Of a DNA stretch of 57,637 nucleotides, positions 36,280 through 44,796 are shown in pieces. The position numbers and the translations under genes are program-made. Origin of the DNA: Candidatus Thermoplasmatota archaeon. Lineage in GTDB: Archaea; Thermoplasmatota; SW-10-69-26; JACQPN01; JAJPHT01. Numbering within the stretch: position 1 is the stretch's first letter; every line of letters begins with the position of its first letter. The stretch is from contig DATLGO010000075.1 of NCBI GenBank assembly GCA_035540375.1, forward strand, positions 1-57,637, read 5' to 3'. The notes under the pieces were generated by a model. The model was given only the letters and a program-made list of their open reading frames with translations. It made no database searches and had not been told where the DNA came from.

Positions 36280-37223
36280 GGGGATTCGTCCTTCTTCTTG
36301 AAGCGCCGCGCGAGGGCCGGCGTCTCGGCCTCCTCGTCGGTCAGCGCGCGGATCACGATCTCGAAATCGACCTCTTCGCCTCCGGGGGACGCGAGGTCGT
36401 CGCGCCAAGCGGGGTCGAGGTCGGCGGCGCGCGCGAGGGCTTCGAACGCGGCGCGGAAACCGTCGCGCGCAAGCGTTCCGCCGGAGCGGTGGGCGAGCGC
36501 CGCGAGCCCGGCGGCCCCGTCCTTCGAGAGGTCGAGGACGTGCACGGCGACTCCGAGCCGCCGCGCCCGATCGCCGAGCGCGGCGCCATCCTTCGGGTCG
36601 TCGTCCGTCACGAGGAGGATCGCGTGGCGGTTCGCGGGGTCGGCCGCTTCGAGCAGCGCGGCGAGGGCCGCATCCATCGCTTCGGGCGCACGGGCGCGAC
36701 CGCGCGGCGCGACCTCGGCGAGACCGCCGAGCGCCGCGCGCTCGAGCGGCGCGAAGGCTGGCTTCGCCGACCGGGGCGGGTGGACGCCCGCCGGCGCATG
36801 GAAAGCGACTTCGCCCGCGAACGTTGCGAGCGCGGCGGAGCGCACGAGGTCGCCGGCCTGGCGTTGGAAGGCCTCGAGGTGGCGCCGCGCCTGCGCGAGC
36901 CGGCGCGCGCCGGAGGCGTCGGGGCGTCCCATCGACCAGGAGGCGTCGACGAGCAGGACGACGTCGAAGACGTCGCGCTTCGCGAGGGGGGCTGGAAAGA
37001 CCAGCTCGACCACCGTGTCGGTGGAGACTTTCGCCGGCGAGCGCGGCTCGACCGCGACGACCACGAGCTCGGCGCCCGCGGCCTCGAATCCGTCGCGCGC
37101 GGCGAGGATGCGCCCCGCGAGGCTCGCGGCCTCCACGTCCCGCGCGAGCGCGAGCGCCCCCGCCTCGGAGGCGGGCGCGGCGAGGGGACGGAGGACCACG
37201 CGGGTCGCCCTCGGGGCCTTCAT
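36276..37223 (-). CDS. von Willebrand factor A domain protein
   Basis: About 315 residues. The vWA domain has an intact MIDAS motif (DVVLLVDASWSMG, D-x-S-x-S), with TDDDPKDGAALGD later, and a short acidic C-terminal region. The N-terminal 90 residues are a beta-rich domain of unknown type. An ATG at 37223 fits a TATA-like AAGTATTA about 26-29 nt upstream; an ATG at 37250 would add nine residues. It overlaps the charged protein gene and follows the HemK2-like gene. No AAA+ partner is adjacent. Confidence 0.78.
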   Translation of the reverse strand: MKAPRATRVVLRPLAAPASEAGALALARDVEAASLAGRILAARDGFEAAGAELVVVAVEPRSPAKVSTDTVVELVFPAPLAKRDVFDVVLLVDASWSMGRPDASGARRLAQARRHLEAFQRQAGDLVRSAALATFAGEVAFHAPAGVHPPRSAKPAFAPLERAALGGLAEVAPRGRARAPEAMDAALAALLEAADPANRHAILLVTDDDPKDGAALGDRARRLGVAVHVLDLSKDGAAGLAALAHRSGGTLARDGFRAAFEALARAADLDPAWRDDLASPGGEEVDFEIVIRALTDEEAETPALARRFKKKDESP

Positions 37224-37255
37224 GGCCGCGCCAAAGTCCAGCCCGATCATAATAC

Positions 37256-37873
37256 TTATGAGGACGACAACCGCAGGACGCGGATCGCCTCGAAGAAGAA
37301 TCGCTCCTCCGCGACGGTCCGGGCCGCAAACCCGAGCGCCTCCGCGCGAGCCTCGAAGCGCGCGAGGTTGCCTCGGGTCGAGAGCACGACGAAGGCGTCG
37401 CCCCCCGGGGCGAGGCGCGGCGCGAGGCCTTCGAGGAAGGCGAGCGCGACCTCCACCCCCTCGTCGCCGCCGTGGAAGGCGCGGTCGATGTCGCCCGCGA
37501 GCCGCTCCTCCTCGGTCGAGGGCAGGTAGGGCGCGTTGAAGGTGGCGCGCGCGAAAAGCGGCCGCTCGGGAAAGGCCGCCCAGAGGTCGGAAACGACCGC
37601 CTCGACGCGGTCCGCGACCCCGTTCGCGGCTGCGTTCGCGCGCGCGAGCCTCGCCGCCCGCGGGTTCACGTCCGCCGCGACGACGCGGCGTGCGCCGGCC
37701 CGGGCGAGCGCGATCGCGGCCGCGCCCGTGCCCGTGCCCATGTCGATCGCGTCCCCGCGCATCGGCCGGCGAGGGATGGACTCGACGAGGAGCCACGTGT
37801 CCTCGGCGGGCACGTAAACGTCGGGGTCGAGCGCAAGCCGGAAGCCGCGCTCCTCGAGGATGGCGTCGCTCAC
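37256..37873 (-). CDS. HemK2/PrmC-like methyltransferase
   Basis: A 205-residue SAM methyltransferase of the HemK2/Mtq2 type, which modifies the glutamine of the GGQ motif in release factors. Visible features are VYVPAEDTWLLVESI (substrate motif), SAM site IDMGTGTGAAAIALARAG, and FNAPYLPSTEEE, where the usual NPPY active-site motif reads NAPY. GTG start at 37873 overlaps the ksgA stop by 4 bp. The Pro-to-Ala change may affect activity or specificity. Confidence 0.82.
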   Translation of the reverse strand: MSDAILEERGFRLALDPDVYVPAEDTWLLVESIPRRPMRGDAIDMGTGTGAAAIALARAGARRVVAADVNPRAARLARANAAANGVADRVEAVVSDLWAAFPERPLFARATFNAPYLPSTEEERLAGDIDRAFHGGDEGVEVALAFLEGLAPRLAPGGDAFVVLSTRGNLARFEARAEALGFAARTVAEERFFFEAIRVLRLSSS

Positions 37874-38667
37874 GACGCGCCCCCGGGAAGGCGCGCGTGG
37901 AGCCAGTCCGCGACCGCGCCGAACGTCTCGGGCGCGAGCGTTTCGGGGCGCGCTTCGCGGTGCGGGAGGTCGGCGAGGAGGGGCTTGAGGGCCGCTTCGT
38001 CGACCTCGAGGAGGTGGCTCGCGTGCCTGAGACCGCTCGCAAGCGTCTTGCGCCGTTGGGTGAACGCGGCCGCGACGAGCCTCAGGAAGAGCCCCTCGTC
38101 CGCGACCGGGAAGGCCGGCTCGGCGCGCGGCCGCACGCGCACGAGCGCGCTTTCGACCTTTGGAGGCGGGAAGAACACGCCGGGCGGGACGCGCTCGACG
38201 ATCTCGCAGCGCGCGCGGTACGTCGCGTGCACGCTCAGCCGACCGTAGGCGTCCGTCGCGGGCTTCGCGACGAGCCGCTCCGCGAACTCGCGCTGGTACA
38301 TGAGGACCGCGACGCTCCACCCGGGGTGATCGAGAAGCCGGAACGTGACCGGGCTCGAGATCTGGTAGGGCAGGTTCGCGACGATCTTGTCGACCTTCGG
38401 CAGATCGACCTCGAGGGCGTCGCCCTTCACGATCTCCACGTTCGGGATCGCTTCCCCGGCGAGGACGTCCGCGAGGTCGCGGTCCAGCTCGACGGCGACG
38501 ACGCGGCGCGCCTTCGCGGCGAGGGCCCGCGTGAGGATGCCGCGGCCGGGCCCGATCTCGAGCACGACGTCGTCGGGTCCGACGTCGGCATGGCGCACCG
38601 CGCGCTCGGCGACGCGGGCGTCGGTGAGGAAGTGCTGGCCGAGGCTCTTTTTCGGCCGGTCGTTCAT
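37870..38667 (-). CDS. ksgA: rRNA dimethyladenosine transferase KsgA
   Basis: A 265-residue KsgA/Dim1 that dimethylates two adjacent adenosines near the 3' end of 16S rRNA. The signature parts are KKSLGQHFLTD, SAM loop LEIGPGRGILTRAL, and the catalytic NLPYQISSPV. The C-terminal helical domain follows from about residue 180. Its ATG overlaps the upstream small membrane gene by 4 bp and its stop overlaps the HemK2-like start, so the three genes are tightly coupled. Confidence 0.96.
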   Translation of the reverse strand: MNDRPKKSLGQHFLTDARVAERAVRHADVGPDDVVLEIGPGRGILTRALAAKARRVVAVELDRDLADVLAGEAIPNVEIVKGDALEVDLPKVDKIVANLPYQISSPVTFRLLDHPGWSVAVLMYQREFAERLVAKPATDAYGRLSVHATYRARCEIVERVPPGVFFPPPKVESALVRVRPRAEPAFPVADEGLFLRLVAAAFTQRRKTLASGLRHASHLLEVDEAALKPLLADLPHREARPETLAPETFGAVADWLHARLPGGAS

Positions 38668-38855
38668 GGCTCGATCCAGAACTCGCGGCCGAACAGCGCG
38701 TAGAGCGCGACCGCGACGCCCACGACCATCGCGGCCGTGTTCACGGTTTCGACGCCCCTCTGGCTCGCGTCCACCGCGCCCGCGATGACGGCGAGGACGC
38801 CGAGACCGATGCCGGCGAGTCGCCACGCGGGCGGACGCGTCCTGCGCAGGAGCAT
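38664..38855 (-). CDS. Small two-helix membrane protein
   Basis: A 63-residue protein (MLLRRTRPPAWRLAGIG) with two predicted membrane helices (about 13-28 and 40-55) and positively charged N terminus. No family was recognised. It fills the gap between the DUF655 gene and ksgA and overlaps the ksgA start by 4 bp (ATGA), so its translation would feed directly into ksgA. Confidence 0.65.
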   Translation of the reverse strand: MLLRRTRPPAWRLAGIGLGVLAVIAGAVDASQRGVETVNTAAMVVGVAVALYALFGREFWIEP

Positions 38856-38863
38856 GCGGGCCC

Positions 38864-39487
38864 TCAACGGGGAGGGCCGCGCGGGGGCCCGCGCGACGGG
38901 CCGCGGGGACCGAAGCTCGGCTCCTCGGGCGCCGGGGGCTGCACGAAGAGGTGGTACTTCTGGTTCGGGTCCGTGATCTCGGTCTCGATGCGGTGGGCGA
39001 TGAGCTTCTCGGGCTGGTGGAGCGCCTTCACGCGGTCGTCCATCTCCTTGAAGCTCTTGAAGAGGCCGCGCTTGCGCTCCTCCACGATGGCCCACATGAG
39101 CTTCTTGCCGAGGCCCGGAAGGAGCTCCAGCATGTGCATGCGGGTCGTGATGGGGCCGGCCTCGTTGTAGAACTTGAGGAAGCGCTCCTCCTGGGCCTTC
39201 ACCATCTGCTCGACGACGAAGCGGAGCTCGCTCACGGCCGCGTGCGTCATCTCCTCGTGGCGGACGCGTCCGCGCACGTGGTCGACGGGCGAGGATTCGC
39301 GAAGTGTCGGGTCGCGCCCGAGGTAGACGCGGTCCCCGACGAGCATGTTCGCGCCATGCCTGGGCACGAGCTCGAGGAGCACGAAGTTGCGCTCACCGAC
39401 GGAGTAGGCGATCGGGTCGCTCCGCCGCGTGTCGTCCGGACGCCCGCGGGGGAGGAAGTCCAGCACGTAGGCCCAGTCCTCGACCAT
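38864..39487 (-). CDS. DUF655 family protein
   Basis: A 207-residue archaeal DUF655 protein. The N-terminal OB-like part reads WAYVLDFLPRGRP and VGDRVYLGRD; a helical section has FYNEAGPITTRMHMLELLPGLGKKLMW, which resembles a helix-hairpin-helix nucleic-acid-binding motif. The tail is Pro/Arg/Gly-rich. The family is almost always found between rpoF and ksgA in archaea, as here. A role in RNA or ribosome metabolism is inferred from that context only. Confidence 0.9.
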   Translation of the reverse strand: MVEDWAYVLDFLPRGRPDDTRRSDPIAYSVGERNFVLLELVPRHGANMLVGDRVYLGRDPTLRESSPVDHVRGRVRHEEMTHAAVSELRFVVEQMVKAQEERFLKFYNEAGPITTRMHMLELLPGLGKKLMWAIVEERKRGLFKSFKEMDDRVKALHQPEKLIAHRIETEITDPNQKYHLFVQPPAPEEPSFGPRGPSRGPPRGPPR

Positions 39488-39506
39488 GGAGAATCACCCA
39501 GCCTCG

Positions 39507-39878
39507 TCACGGCATGTAAGCCCGGACGATCTCAAGTATCTTCTCGATCTCCGAGGGCTCCGGCGCGATGCGGTCCTTCGCGAAGATCGCGCGGACATCG
39601 TCCTCGTGCTTGGGCGCGAGGTCGGCGATCTTGTAGGCGTGGAACGGGGTGACCTTGCCGCCGATGTCCATGAGCTTCGCCATGAGCTCGGCGTTCTTGT
39701 CGGCTTCGGCGCGCGCGAAGATCGTCGCGTGCTCGAGCGAAAGCTTCTGCTCGTAGGCGAGACCTTCGACCTCGCCGCGGGCCTCGTTCTCGCGCTCGAG
39801 GAGCGCCTTGACCTCGGCGAGGGGGACGAAGCGGGCCTGCGGCTCCGCGGTCGCCTCGACGCTCGTCTTCTGAGCCAT
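39507..39878 (-). CDS. rpoF: DNA-directed RNA polymerase subunit F (Rpb4)
   Basis: A 123-residue RpoF that pairs with RpoE to form the polymerase stalk. It has the typical helical layout, with VPLAEVKALLERENE, TPFHAYKIADLAPKHEDDVRAIFAKDRI and IEKILEIVRAY. The ATG at 39878 follows GGAGTG; a GTG inside that ribosome site is not used. It lies five bases after the L21e gene. Confidence 0.93.
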   Translation of the reverse strand: MAQKTSVEATAEPQARFVPLAEVKALLERENEARGEVEGLAYEQKLSLEHATIFARAEADKNAELMAKLMDIGGKVTPFHAYKIADLAPKHEDDVRAIFAKDRIAPEPSEIEKILEIVRAYMP

Positions 39879-39883
39879 GGAAA

Positions 39884-40201
39884 TCACTCCTTCTTCGCCG
39901 TGGCCGAGACGGGCACTTCCCAGAGGTGCTCGGGCCGGGCGATGATCGACTTCATCTTGCCGCCGACGCGGATGGCGACGACGTAGGCGTCACCGCGGCG
40001 CTCGATGACGCGGCCGGTGAAGCCCTGGAACCGGACGTGGGGCGTCCCCTTGTGGACGCTCGGGTTGATCTTGATCGTGACCGAGGTGCCCTCGTCGTAC
40101 GTGCGCAGCGTGTGCGTGATCGGCGGCATGCCACGCTCGCGGTGGGGCTTCGTCATCTTGTGGCGGGACTTGGACCTCTGGCCCTTGGATCGGACAACCA
40201 T
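39884..40201 (-). CDS. rpl21e: Ribosomal protein L21e
   Basis: A 105-residue L21e. The basic N terminus (VVRSKGQRSKSRHKMTK) and the core PHVRFQGFTGRVIERRGDAYVV are characteristic. A GGAGG site sits 9 nt before the ATG. It follows pus10 by 17 bp and precedes rpoF. Confidence 0.96.
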   Translation of the reverse strand: MVVRSKGQRSKSRHKMTKPHRERGMPPITHTLRTYDEGTSVTIKINPSVHKGTPHVRFQGFTGRVIERRGDAYVVAIRVGGKMKSIIARPEHLWEVPVSATAKKE

Positions 40202-40218
40202 GTTTTCGAACCTCCGTT

Positions 40219-41490
40219 TTACGCTACAGGGGGAGCGTCGCCCGGCGCGCCGGCATCGTCGTATTGCACGTCGATGATGTCCAGCTCCGTCACCCGGGCC
40301 GGGACGCCGACGAGTTCCGCGAGCGAGGGCGTCGTGCGTCCCTCGTCGCCGGACACGAGTTCCTTGATGTACAGGCCCGCGTCGCCGCGGACCCGGATCA
40401 CGGCCCTCGCGCCCTCGGCGGCCTCCACGGCGGCGTCGACCACCGTGCGGTCGCGGACCTTGTCCGCGCGCCGGTGTTCGACCCTGGATGGCGTGCGCTG
40501 GGCGATTGCCGAACCCCGCAGAGCGGCTACGGCTTTATTAAGGTTCTCTTGCCCGACCTCGCGCTCGAACGCCACGACGGCGCGGTATTCCTTCGTGCCG
40601 CGGAAGTCCTTCACGGCCACGACCTCCGCCTTGCGGGCGGGCCTCAGGCCGAGGACCTCGACGCGCCCCGCCGCGTGCGCGTTGATGGCCTTCTCCAGGG
40701 CGGCGCAGTCGAGCGCGCGCTTCCTCGGATCCTTGAGCTCGAGGACGAACGGCCGACCCGGACCCAGGCACCGCGCGTCGATGTCCTCGCGGCCCGCGCC
40801 GTGGAACGCGCTCTCGGTCGCGCCCGCCTCCCGGCGCGGGATCTCCTCGACGAGCTCCTGCACGCTCGTCGCGTAGAGCTTCCCCGTCCCGTCGCACTGC
40901 ACGCAGCCGCGTCCCCTGCAGCGCCGGCACGGCCACACCGTCTGCGGGATCCCGCGCTCGTGCTTGCGGTAGCGGCCGTAGAGGAAGAGCCCGCCGTGCT
41001 GCAGCTCCACGACGTCGAAGCGCGTGTCGATGATCGCCGCCACGTCCGGATCCTTGAAATCCACCGTGCCGCCCACGCGACCCTGGAGCCGCTTCCCGAT
41101 CTCGCGGTTGAGCTCCGTGTTCACGTTCTCGGCCTTCTGGGCGTCCACCTGCGCCTTCGCGCGCAGGGCGCCCTCGCGCTCGGAGACGAGCGGGTCGAGG
41201 CGCGTCCCGACGAGGTACGTCGAGAACTCGATGCCCGCGAGCGCATCCGCCGCAAGCGATGCGAACTTCTCCAATTCGTCGAAGAGCCCCTCGCACACCT
41301 CGCACGCCGCGCTCGCGACGCCCGCCTCGAGCCCCGCGGCGCGCCGCACGATGGCCGCGCGCTCCGGGTTCGTAAGCCCCGTCTCGACGCGCCCGAAGAG
41401 GCGGCCGAGACAATGGTCGCAAAGGGACGCGTCCTCGACGGCGCGGCGCGCCTGTTCGAGGATGGGCGGGGATTCGAGGTCGCGCGTCAC
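40219..41490 (-). CDS. pus10: tRNA pseudouridine synthase Pus10
   Basis: A 423-residue Pus10 that makes pseudouridine 54 and 55 in archaeal tRNA. The N-terminal THUMP-like part carries zinc cysteines (LCDHCLGR, ACEVCEG). CRRCRGRGCVQCDGTGK is a second Cys cluster seen in archaeal members. The catalytic Asp lies in GREDIDARCLGPGRPF. The GTG start at 41490 lies 24 nt from a TATA-like element. It heads a nine-gene cluster that runs through to the charged unknown protein. Confidence 0.94.
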   Translation of the reverse strand: MTRDLESPPILEQARRAVEDASLCDHCLGRLFGRVETGLTNPERAAIVRRAAGLEAGVASAACEVCEGLFDELEKFASLAADALAGIEFSTYLVGTRLDPLVSEREGALRAKAQVDAQKAENVNTELNREIGKRLQGRVGGTVDFKDPDVAAIIDTRFDVVELQHGGLFLYGRYRKHERGIPQTVWPCRRCRGRGCVQCDGTGKLYATSVQELVEEIPRREAGATESAFHGAGREDIDARCLGPGRPFVLELKDPRKRALDCAALEKAINAHAAGRVEVLGLRPARKAEVVAVKDFRGTKEYRAVVAFEREVGQENLNKAVAALRGSAIAQRTPSRVEHRRADKVRDRTVVDAAVEAAEGARAVIRVRGDAGLYIKELVSGDEGRTTPSLAELVGVPARVTELDIIDVQYDDAGAPGDAPPVA

Positions 41491-41508
41491 GCGGCGCCGA
41501 TGGCCCGT

Positions 41509-41526
41509 CCCCCATAAGGCCTTTGG
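41509..41526. promoter_or_regulatory. Symmetric bidirectional promoter of pus10 and the TIM-barrel gene
   Basis: The near-palindrome CCCATAAGGCCTTTGGG (41511-41527) contains a CTTAT element for pus10 and a CTTTG element for the plus-strand gene. Each ends 24 nt before its start codon, so the site is symmetric about 41519. Both mRNAs should be leaderless. Confidence 0.55.
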
Positions 41527-41547
41527 GCCCGAGCGTGTTCGCGCCGC

Positions 41548-42261
41548 GTGCGGATCGGCTGCTCCACGACGCCCGGCGCGCCCCTCGCCCCCGAGCTCGC
41601 GCGCCTCGCAGGGCTCGGCTTCGACTTTGCTGAGGTCGCGCTCACGTTCGACGACGCGCGCCTCGAGCGCCTCGAGACCGGGGGCCTCCCGATCGAGACC
41701 GCGCACCTGCCCGACGTCGACTTCGGCGACGCCGACCTCGCCCGCGCAAGCGCGCTCGCCGACCTCGCGATCGCCGCGGGCGCGCGGACGCTCGTCATCC
41801 ACGGCGCCGTGCGCGGCGGCGAGGGCGCCCCGCTCGAACGCAAGGCCGCGTGGCTCGAGGACCTCGCCGCGGGGGTCGCGGCGAAGGGCGCGCGCCTCGC
41901 CTTCGAGCACACCGACGAGGACGCCGCCACGATCGGGCGCATCCTCGACCTTGCTCCGACGGCAGGCTTCTGCCTGGACACGGGGCACGCGAACCTGATG
42001 ACGCCCGACAACCGCAGTCTCGATCTCATCGAGACGTTCGCCGACCGCCTGATCGAGGTGCACCTGAGCGACAACCGGGGCGGCCGCGAGGAGTCGGACG
42101 ACCTCCACCTGCCGCTCGGCGAGGGGACGGTCCGCTTCGGGCCCATCGCGCGAGCGCTCAAGGCGCGGCGCTGGGACGGGCCCGTCGTGGTCGAGGTCTG
42201 GCACGGCGGGTACGAGGACCGGGGACGGGCGCTCGCGCTCGCGCGGCGGTTGTTGGCTTAA
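41548..42261 (+). CDS. Sugar phosphate isomerase/epimerase-like TIM-barrel protein
   Basis: A 237-residue xylose-isomerase-like TIM barrel. Metal and substrate positions are recognisable: RTLVIHGAVRGGE, LAFEHTDED (Glu), FCLDTGHANL (Asp, His), IEVHLSDNRGG (His) and VVVEVWHGGYED (Glu). Related proteins include sugar epimerases and endonuclease IV; the substrate is not known. It begins at a GTG (MRIGCSTTPG). It shares a promoter region with divergent pus10. Confidence 0.82.
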   Translation: MRIGCSTTPGAPLAPELARLAGLGFDFAEVALTFDDARLERLETGGLPIETAHLPDVDFGDADLARASALADLAIAAGARTLVIHGAVRGGEGAPLERKAAWLEDLAAGVAAKGARLAFEHTDEDAATIGRILDLAPTAGFCLDTGHANLMTPDNRSLDLIETFADRLIEVHLSDNRGGREESDDLHLPLGEGTVRFGPIARALKARRWDGPVVVEVWHGGYEDRGRALALARRLLA

Positions 42262-42310
42262 GCTCGACAGGCCACCTGCGCCTGGTATCGCCGCGACCTC
42301 GGGGGAGCCC

Positions 42311-42318
42311 ACAAATCC
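42311..42318 (+). promoter_or_regulatory. TATA-like box of the GNAT gene
   Basis: ACAAATCC has its AAAT core ending 26 nt before the ATG at 42342, the same distance as at 3441 and 22084. Confidence 0.45.
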
Positions 42319-42341
42319 CTTCCGTTCGAGCCGCAGCCTTG

Positions 42342-43244
42342 ATGCCCCGCGCGCGGCCTCGCCCCCGCGTGGCCGTATTCGTCGAGCCCAACCCGGACCC
42401 CGCCGTCGCGGCGGCGTCCGAGCGCGCCGTCGGCTGGCCGCGCACGGACGCGGAGCTTGCGCGCCGCTTCGCGCTCCCCGGTTCGCTGCACCTCGTCGCG
42501 CGCGACTCGAAGGGTCCGGCGCTCGCGACGGCGTCGTGCGTCGTCCACGACGGCTGGCGCGACGTCGCGCCCGGCGGCCTCGCGTGGATCGGCGGCATGG
42601 CGGTCGATGCGAAGGCGCGCGGCCGCGGCCTCGGGGCGGCGCTCCTCGACGGGCTTCTCGCGCACGCGCGGGCGCGGGACGTCTCCGTGATCGGGCTCGA
42701 CGCGACGCGCGAGGGACGACCGCTCTACGAGCGCGCGGGCTTTGGCGAGGTCGACGTTTCCGAACGGTGGTCGCTCCCGCCCTCCGCGACCGCGAAACCG
42801 CCCGCGACCCCGCCCGGCGACCACGCGGTGTACCCGATCTCCTCGTGCGAGATCATGGACCTCGTCGCCTTCGACGCGCCCCGCTTCGGCGCCTCGCGCG
42901 GCCCGCTCCTTGCGGCGCTTCTCGCCGCGTTCCCGGAGCGCTCGTTCGTGACGTTCTCGCGCTCGACGGGCGCCATCACCGGCCTCGTGTGCGGCCAGGA
43001 GCGTCACGTGGGCCCGTGGGTCGCGGACGACCCGGTCGCGGCCGCGTGGCTCCTGCACGCGTGCGTGGCGGCGGGCACGCCGCCCTTCGTGATGGCGCCT
43101 CGGTCGAACACGCGCGCCGCGGAGGCGCTCGCGTCGCTCGGCTACGCGCGGGACGGCATCGCGTGCGCGCGCATGACGATCGGCGGGCCGCTGCGGGCCC
43201 GGCGAGACGCCGTGTACGGCATCGCCGCGTGGGCGCTCGGCTAG
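42342..43244 (+). CDS. GNAT-family N-acetyltransferase
   Basis: A 300-residue protein with an N-terminal GNAT domain: LAWIGGMAVDAKARGRGLGAALL carries the acetyl-CoA loop, followed by LYERAGFGEVD. The C-terminal half (about 150-300) looks like the second domain found in two-domain GNAT proteins (ITGLVCGQERHVGPWVADDP). The acceptor is unknown. Start choice is supported by the box 26 nt upstream. It is convergent with the amidohydrolase, with a 4-bp overlap. Confidence 0.85.
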   Translation: MPRARPRPRVAVFVEPNPDPAVAAASERAVGWPRTDAELARRFALPGSLHLVARDSKGPALATASCVVHDGWRDVAPGGLAWIGGMAVDAKARGRGLGAALLDGLLAHARARDVSVIGLDATREGRPLYERAGFGEVDVSERWSLPPSATAKPPATPPGDHAVYPISSCEIMDLVAFDAPRFGASRGPLLAALLAAFPERSFVTFSRSTGAITGLVCGQERHVGPWVADDPVAAAWLLHACVAAGTPPFVMAPRSNTRAAEALASLGYARDGIACARMTIGGPLRARRDAVYGIAAWALG

Positions 43245-44758
43245 AGCGCGCCGTGCACGACGCGGCCGCCGAGGATCGTGGCGGCGACCCGCGCGTCCTT
43301 CACGCGCGTCGCATCCTCGCGCGGGTCGCGGTCGAGGACGACGAGGTCCGCGAGCTTGCCCGCGGAGACGCTTCCCTTCTCCTGCTCGGCGTGCTCGGCG
43401 TAGGCCGCGCCGATCGTGTACGCGCGGAGCGCCTCGTCGACGGTGAGGCGTTGCGCGGGCGTGGGCGCGTTCGCGGCCGCGTGGATGCCCGCGAGGGGGC
43501 CGAACGGCATGTGGTCGGAGCCGAACGCGACGGCGACGTCCTGGTCGAGGAGGACCCGCAATCGGTTGTGCGCGCCGACCGCGGCCTCGCCGAGGCGGGC
43601 CTCGTACATCATGCCCGGGTGGCCCCATTCGCCGATGAAGTTCGGCTGCACGCTCGCGACGATGCCGAGCTTCGCCATCGCGCGGGCCTGGCCGTCGTCG
43701 AACAGTTCCAGGTGCTCGATGCGGTGCCGTCGGGCGCGCGGCTCGCCTTCGGGGAGCTTCGCGTAGACGTCGAGGCACTGGGCGATCGCGGCGTCGCCGA
43801 TCGCGTGGATTGCGAGCTGGAGGCCCGCGGCCGAGACGCGGCGCGCGAGGTCCGCGAGGCGCTCGCGATCGAAAAGGAGCTGGCCCTGTCCGCCACCCGC
43901 GTACTGGCCGCGGAGCGCGGCCGTCCTCGACCCGATGCTCCCGTCGGCGAAGAGCTTGACGCCGCCGACGCGCAGGAACGCGTCGCCGAAGCCGGCTCGA
44001 AGGGCGAGCGCCTCGAGGGGTTCGACGGAGGGTTCGCGGAAGAGGCACCACACGCGCAGGCCGAGCCGCCCCGCGGCGCGCGCCTCCTGGAGGGCCGCGA
44101 AGTCCGCGGCGTCGACGATGCATTGCGCGCTCGTGACGCCGAGGGCCTGCGCCTGCCGGACGATGGCGTCGACGCCTTTCACGCGCGTCGCGGGCGCGGG
44201 CGCGACGGCGTCCCACACGCGGTAGAAGTCGTCCTCGCGCACGTGACCGTCGGGGAAGCGCGCGGGGTCAAGGCCCGCGCGCGCGAGCGCGGCCTGCGTC
44301 GCGACGCCCATGTGCATGTCGACGCGCGCGAGCACCGCGGCGCGGCCCTTCGCGGCCTGCTCGATTTCGGCGCGCGTCGGCATCGCGCGCGCGTCGCGCC
44401 ACTTGCTCTCGTCCCATCCGTAGCCGACGACCCAGCCGTCCTCGGGCGTGAGCCCCGCGCGCGCCGCGACGGCTTCGAGGAGCTCGCTCTTCGCGGTCAC
44501 GTTCGAGAGGTTGAGCCTGAGCGCGAGAACGCCGTACGTCACAAGGTGCGTATGCGCGTCGATGAAGCCCGGAACGACGGTCTTCCCGCGGAGGTCCGCG
44601 ATGCGCGTGCCTGGACCGGCGAACGCGCGGCACGCCGCCTCGTCGCCGACGGCGAGGATGCGGTCGCCCGCGATCGCGACCGCGCTCGCGGTCGGCGCGT
44701 CCCTCTCCATCGTGAGGACGTTCGCGTTCACGAGGAGGAGGTCCGCTTCGCGCGCCAC
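43241..44758 (-). CDS. Amidohydrolase (YtcJ-like, amidohydrolase 3 family)
   Basis: A 505-residue metal-dependent amidohydrolase. Metal-binding features are GFIDAHTHL at the N terminus, LAIHAIGDAA, RRHRIEHLELF and FGSDHMPFGPL. VKLFADGSIGSRTAAL is typical of the YtcJ/amidohydrolase-3 group. The substrate is unknown. A GTG start at 44758 (VAREADLLLVNAN) lies 38 bp after the zinc-ribbon gene on the same strand. Confidence 0.88.
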   Translation of the reverse strand: MAREADLLLVNANVLTMERDAPTASAVAIAGDRILAVGDEAACRAFAGPGTRIADLRGKTVVPGFIDAHTHLVTYGVLALRLNLSNVTAKSELLEAVAARAGLTPEDGWVVGYGWDESKWRDARAMPTRAEIEQAAKGRAAVLARVDMHMGVATQAALARAGLDPARFPDGHVREDDFYRVWDAVAPAPATRVKGVDAIVRQAQALGVTSAQCIVDAADFAALQEARAAGRLGLRVWCLFREPSVEPLEALALRAGFGDAFLRVGGVKLFADGSIGSRTAALRGQYAGGGQGQLLFDRERLADLARRVSAAGLQLAIHAIGDAAIAQCLDVYAKLPEGEPRARRHRIEHLELFDDGQARAMAKLGIVASVQPNFIGEWGHPGMMYEARLGEAAVGAHNRLRVLLDQDVAVAFGSDHMPFGPLAGIHAAANAPTPAQRLTVDEALRAYTIGAAYAEHAEQEKGSVSAGKLADLVVLDRDPREDATRVKDARVAATILGGRVVHGAL

Positions 44759-44796
44759 GCGCGGCGATGGTCGGCGGGCGGCAAGAACGCTTGCTT

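Noticed and set aside
40219-42312. A longer Pus10 frame reaching 42312
   Set aside because: The extension lies opposite the TIM-barrel gene and beyond the promoter; the GTG at 41490 fits both the protein and the box.
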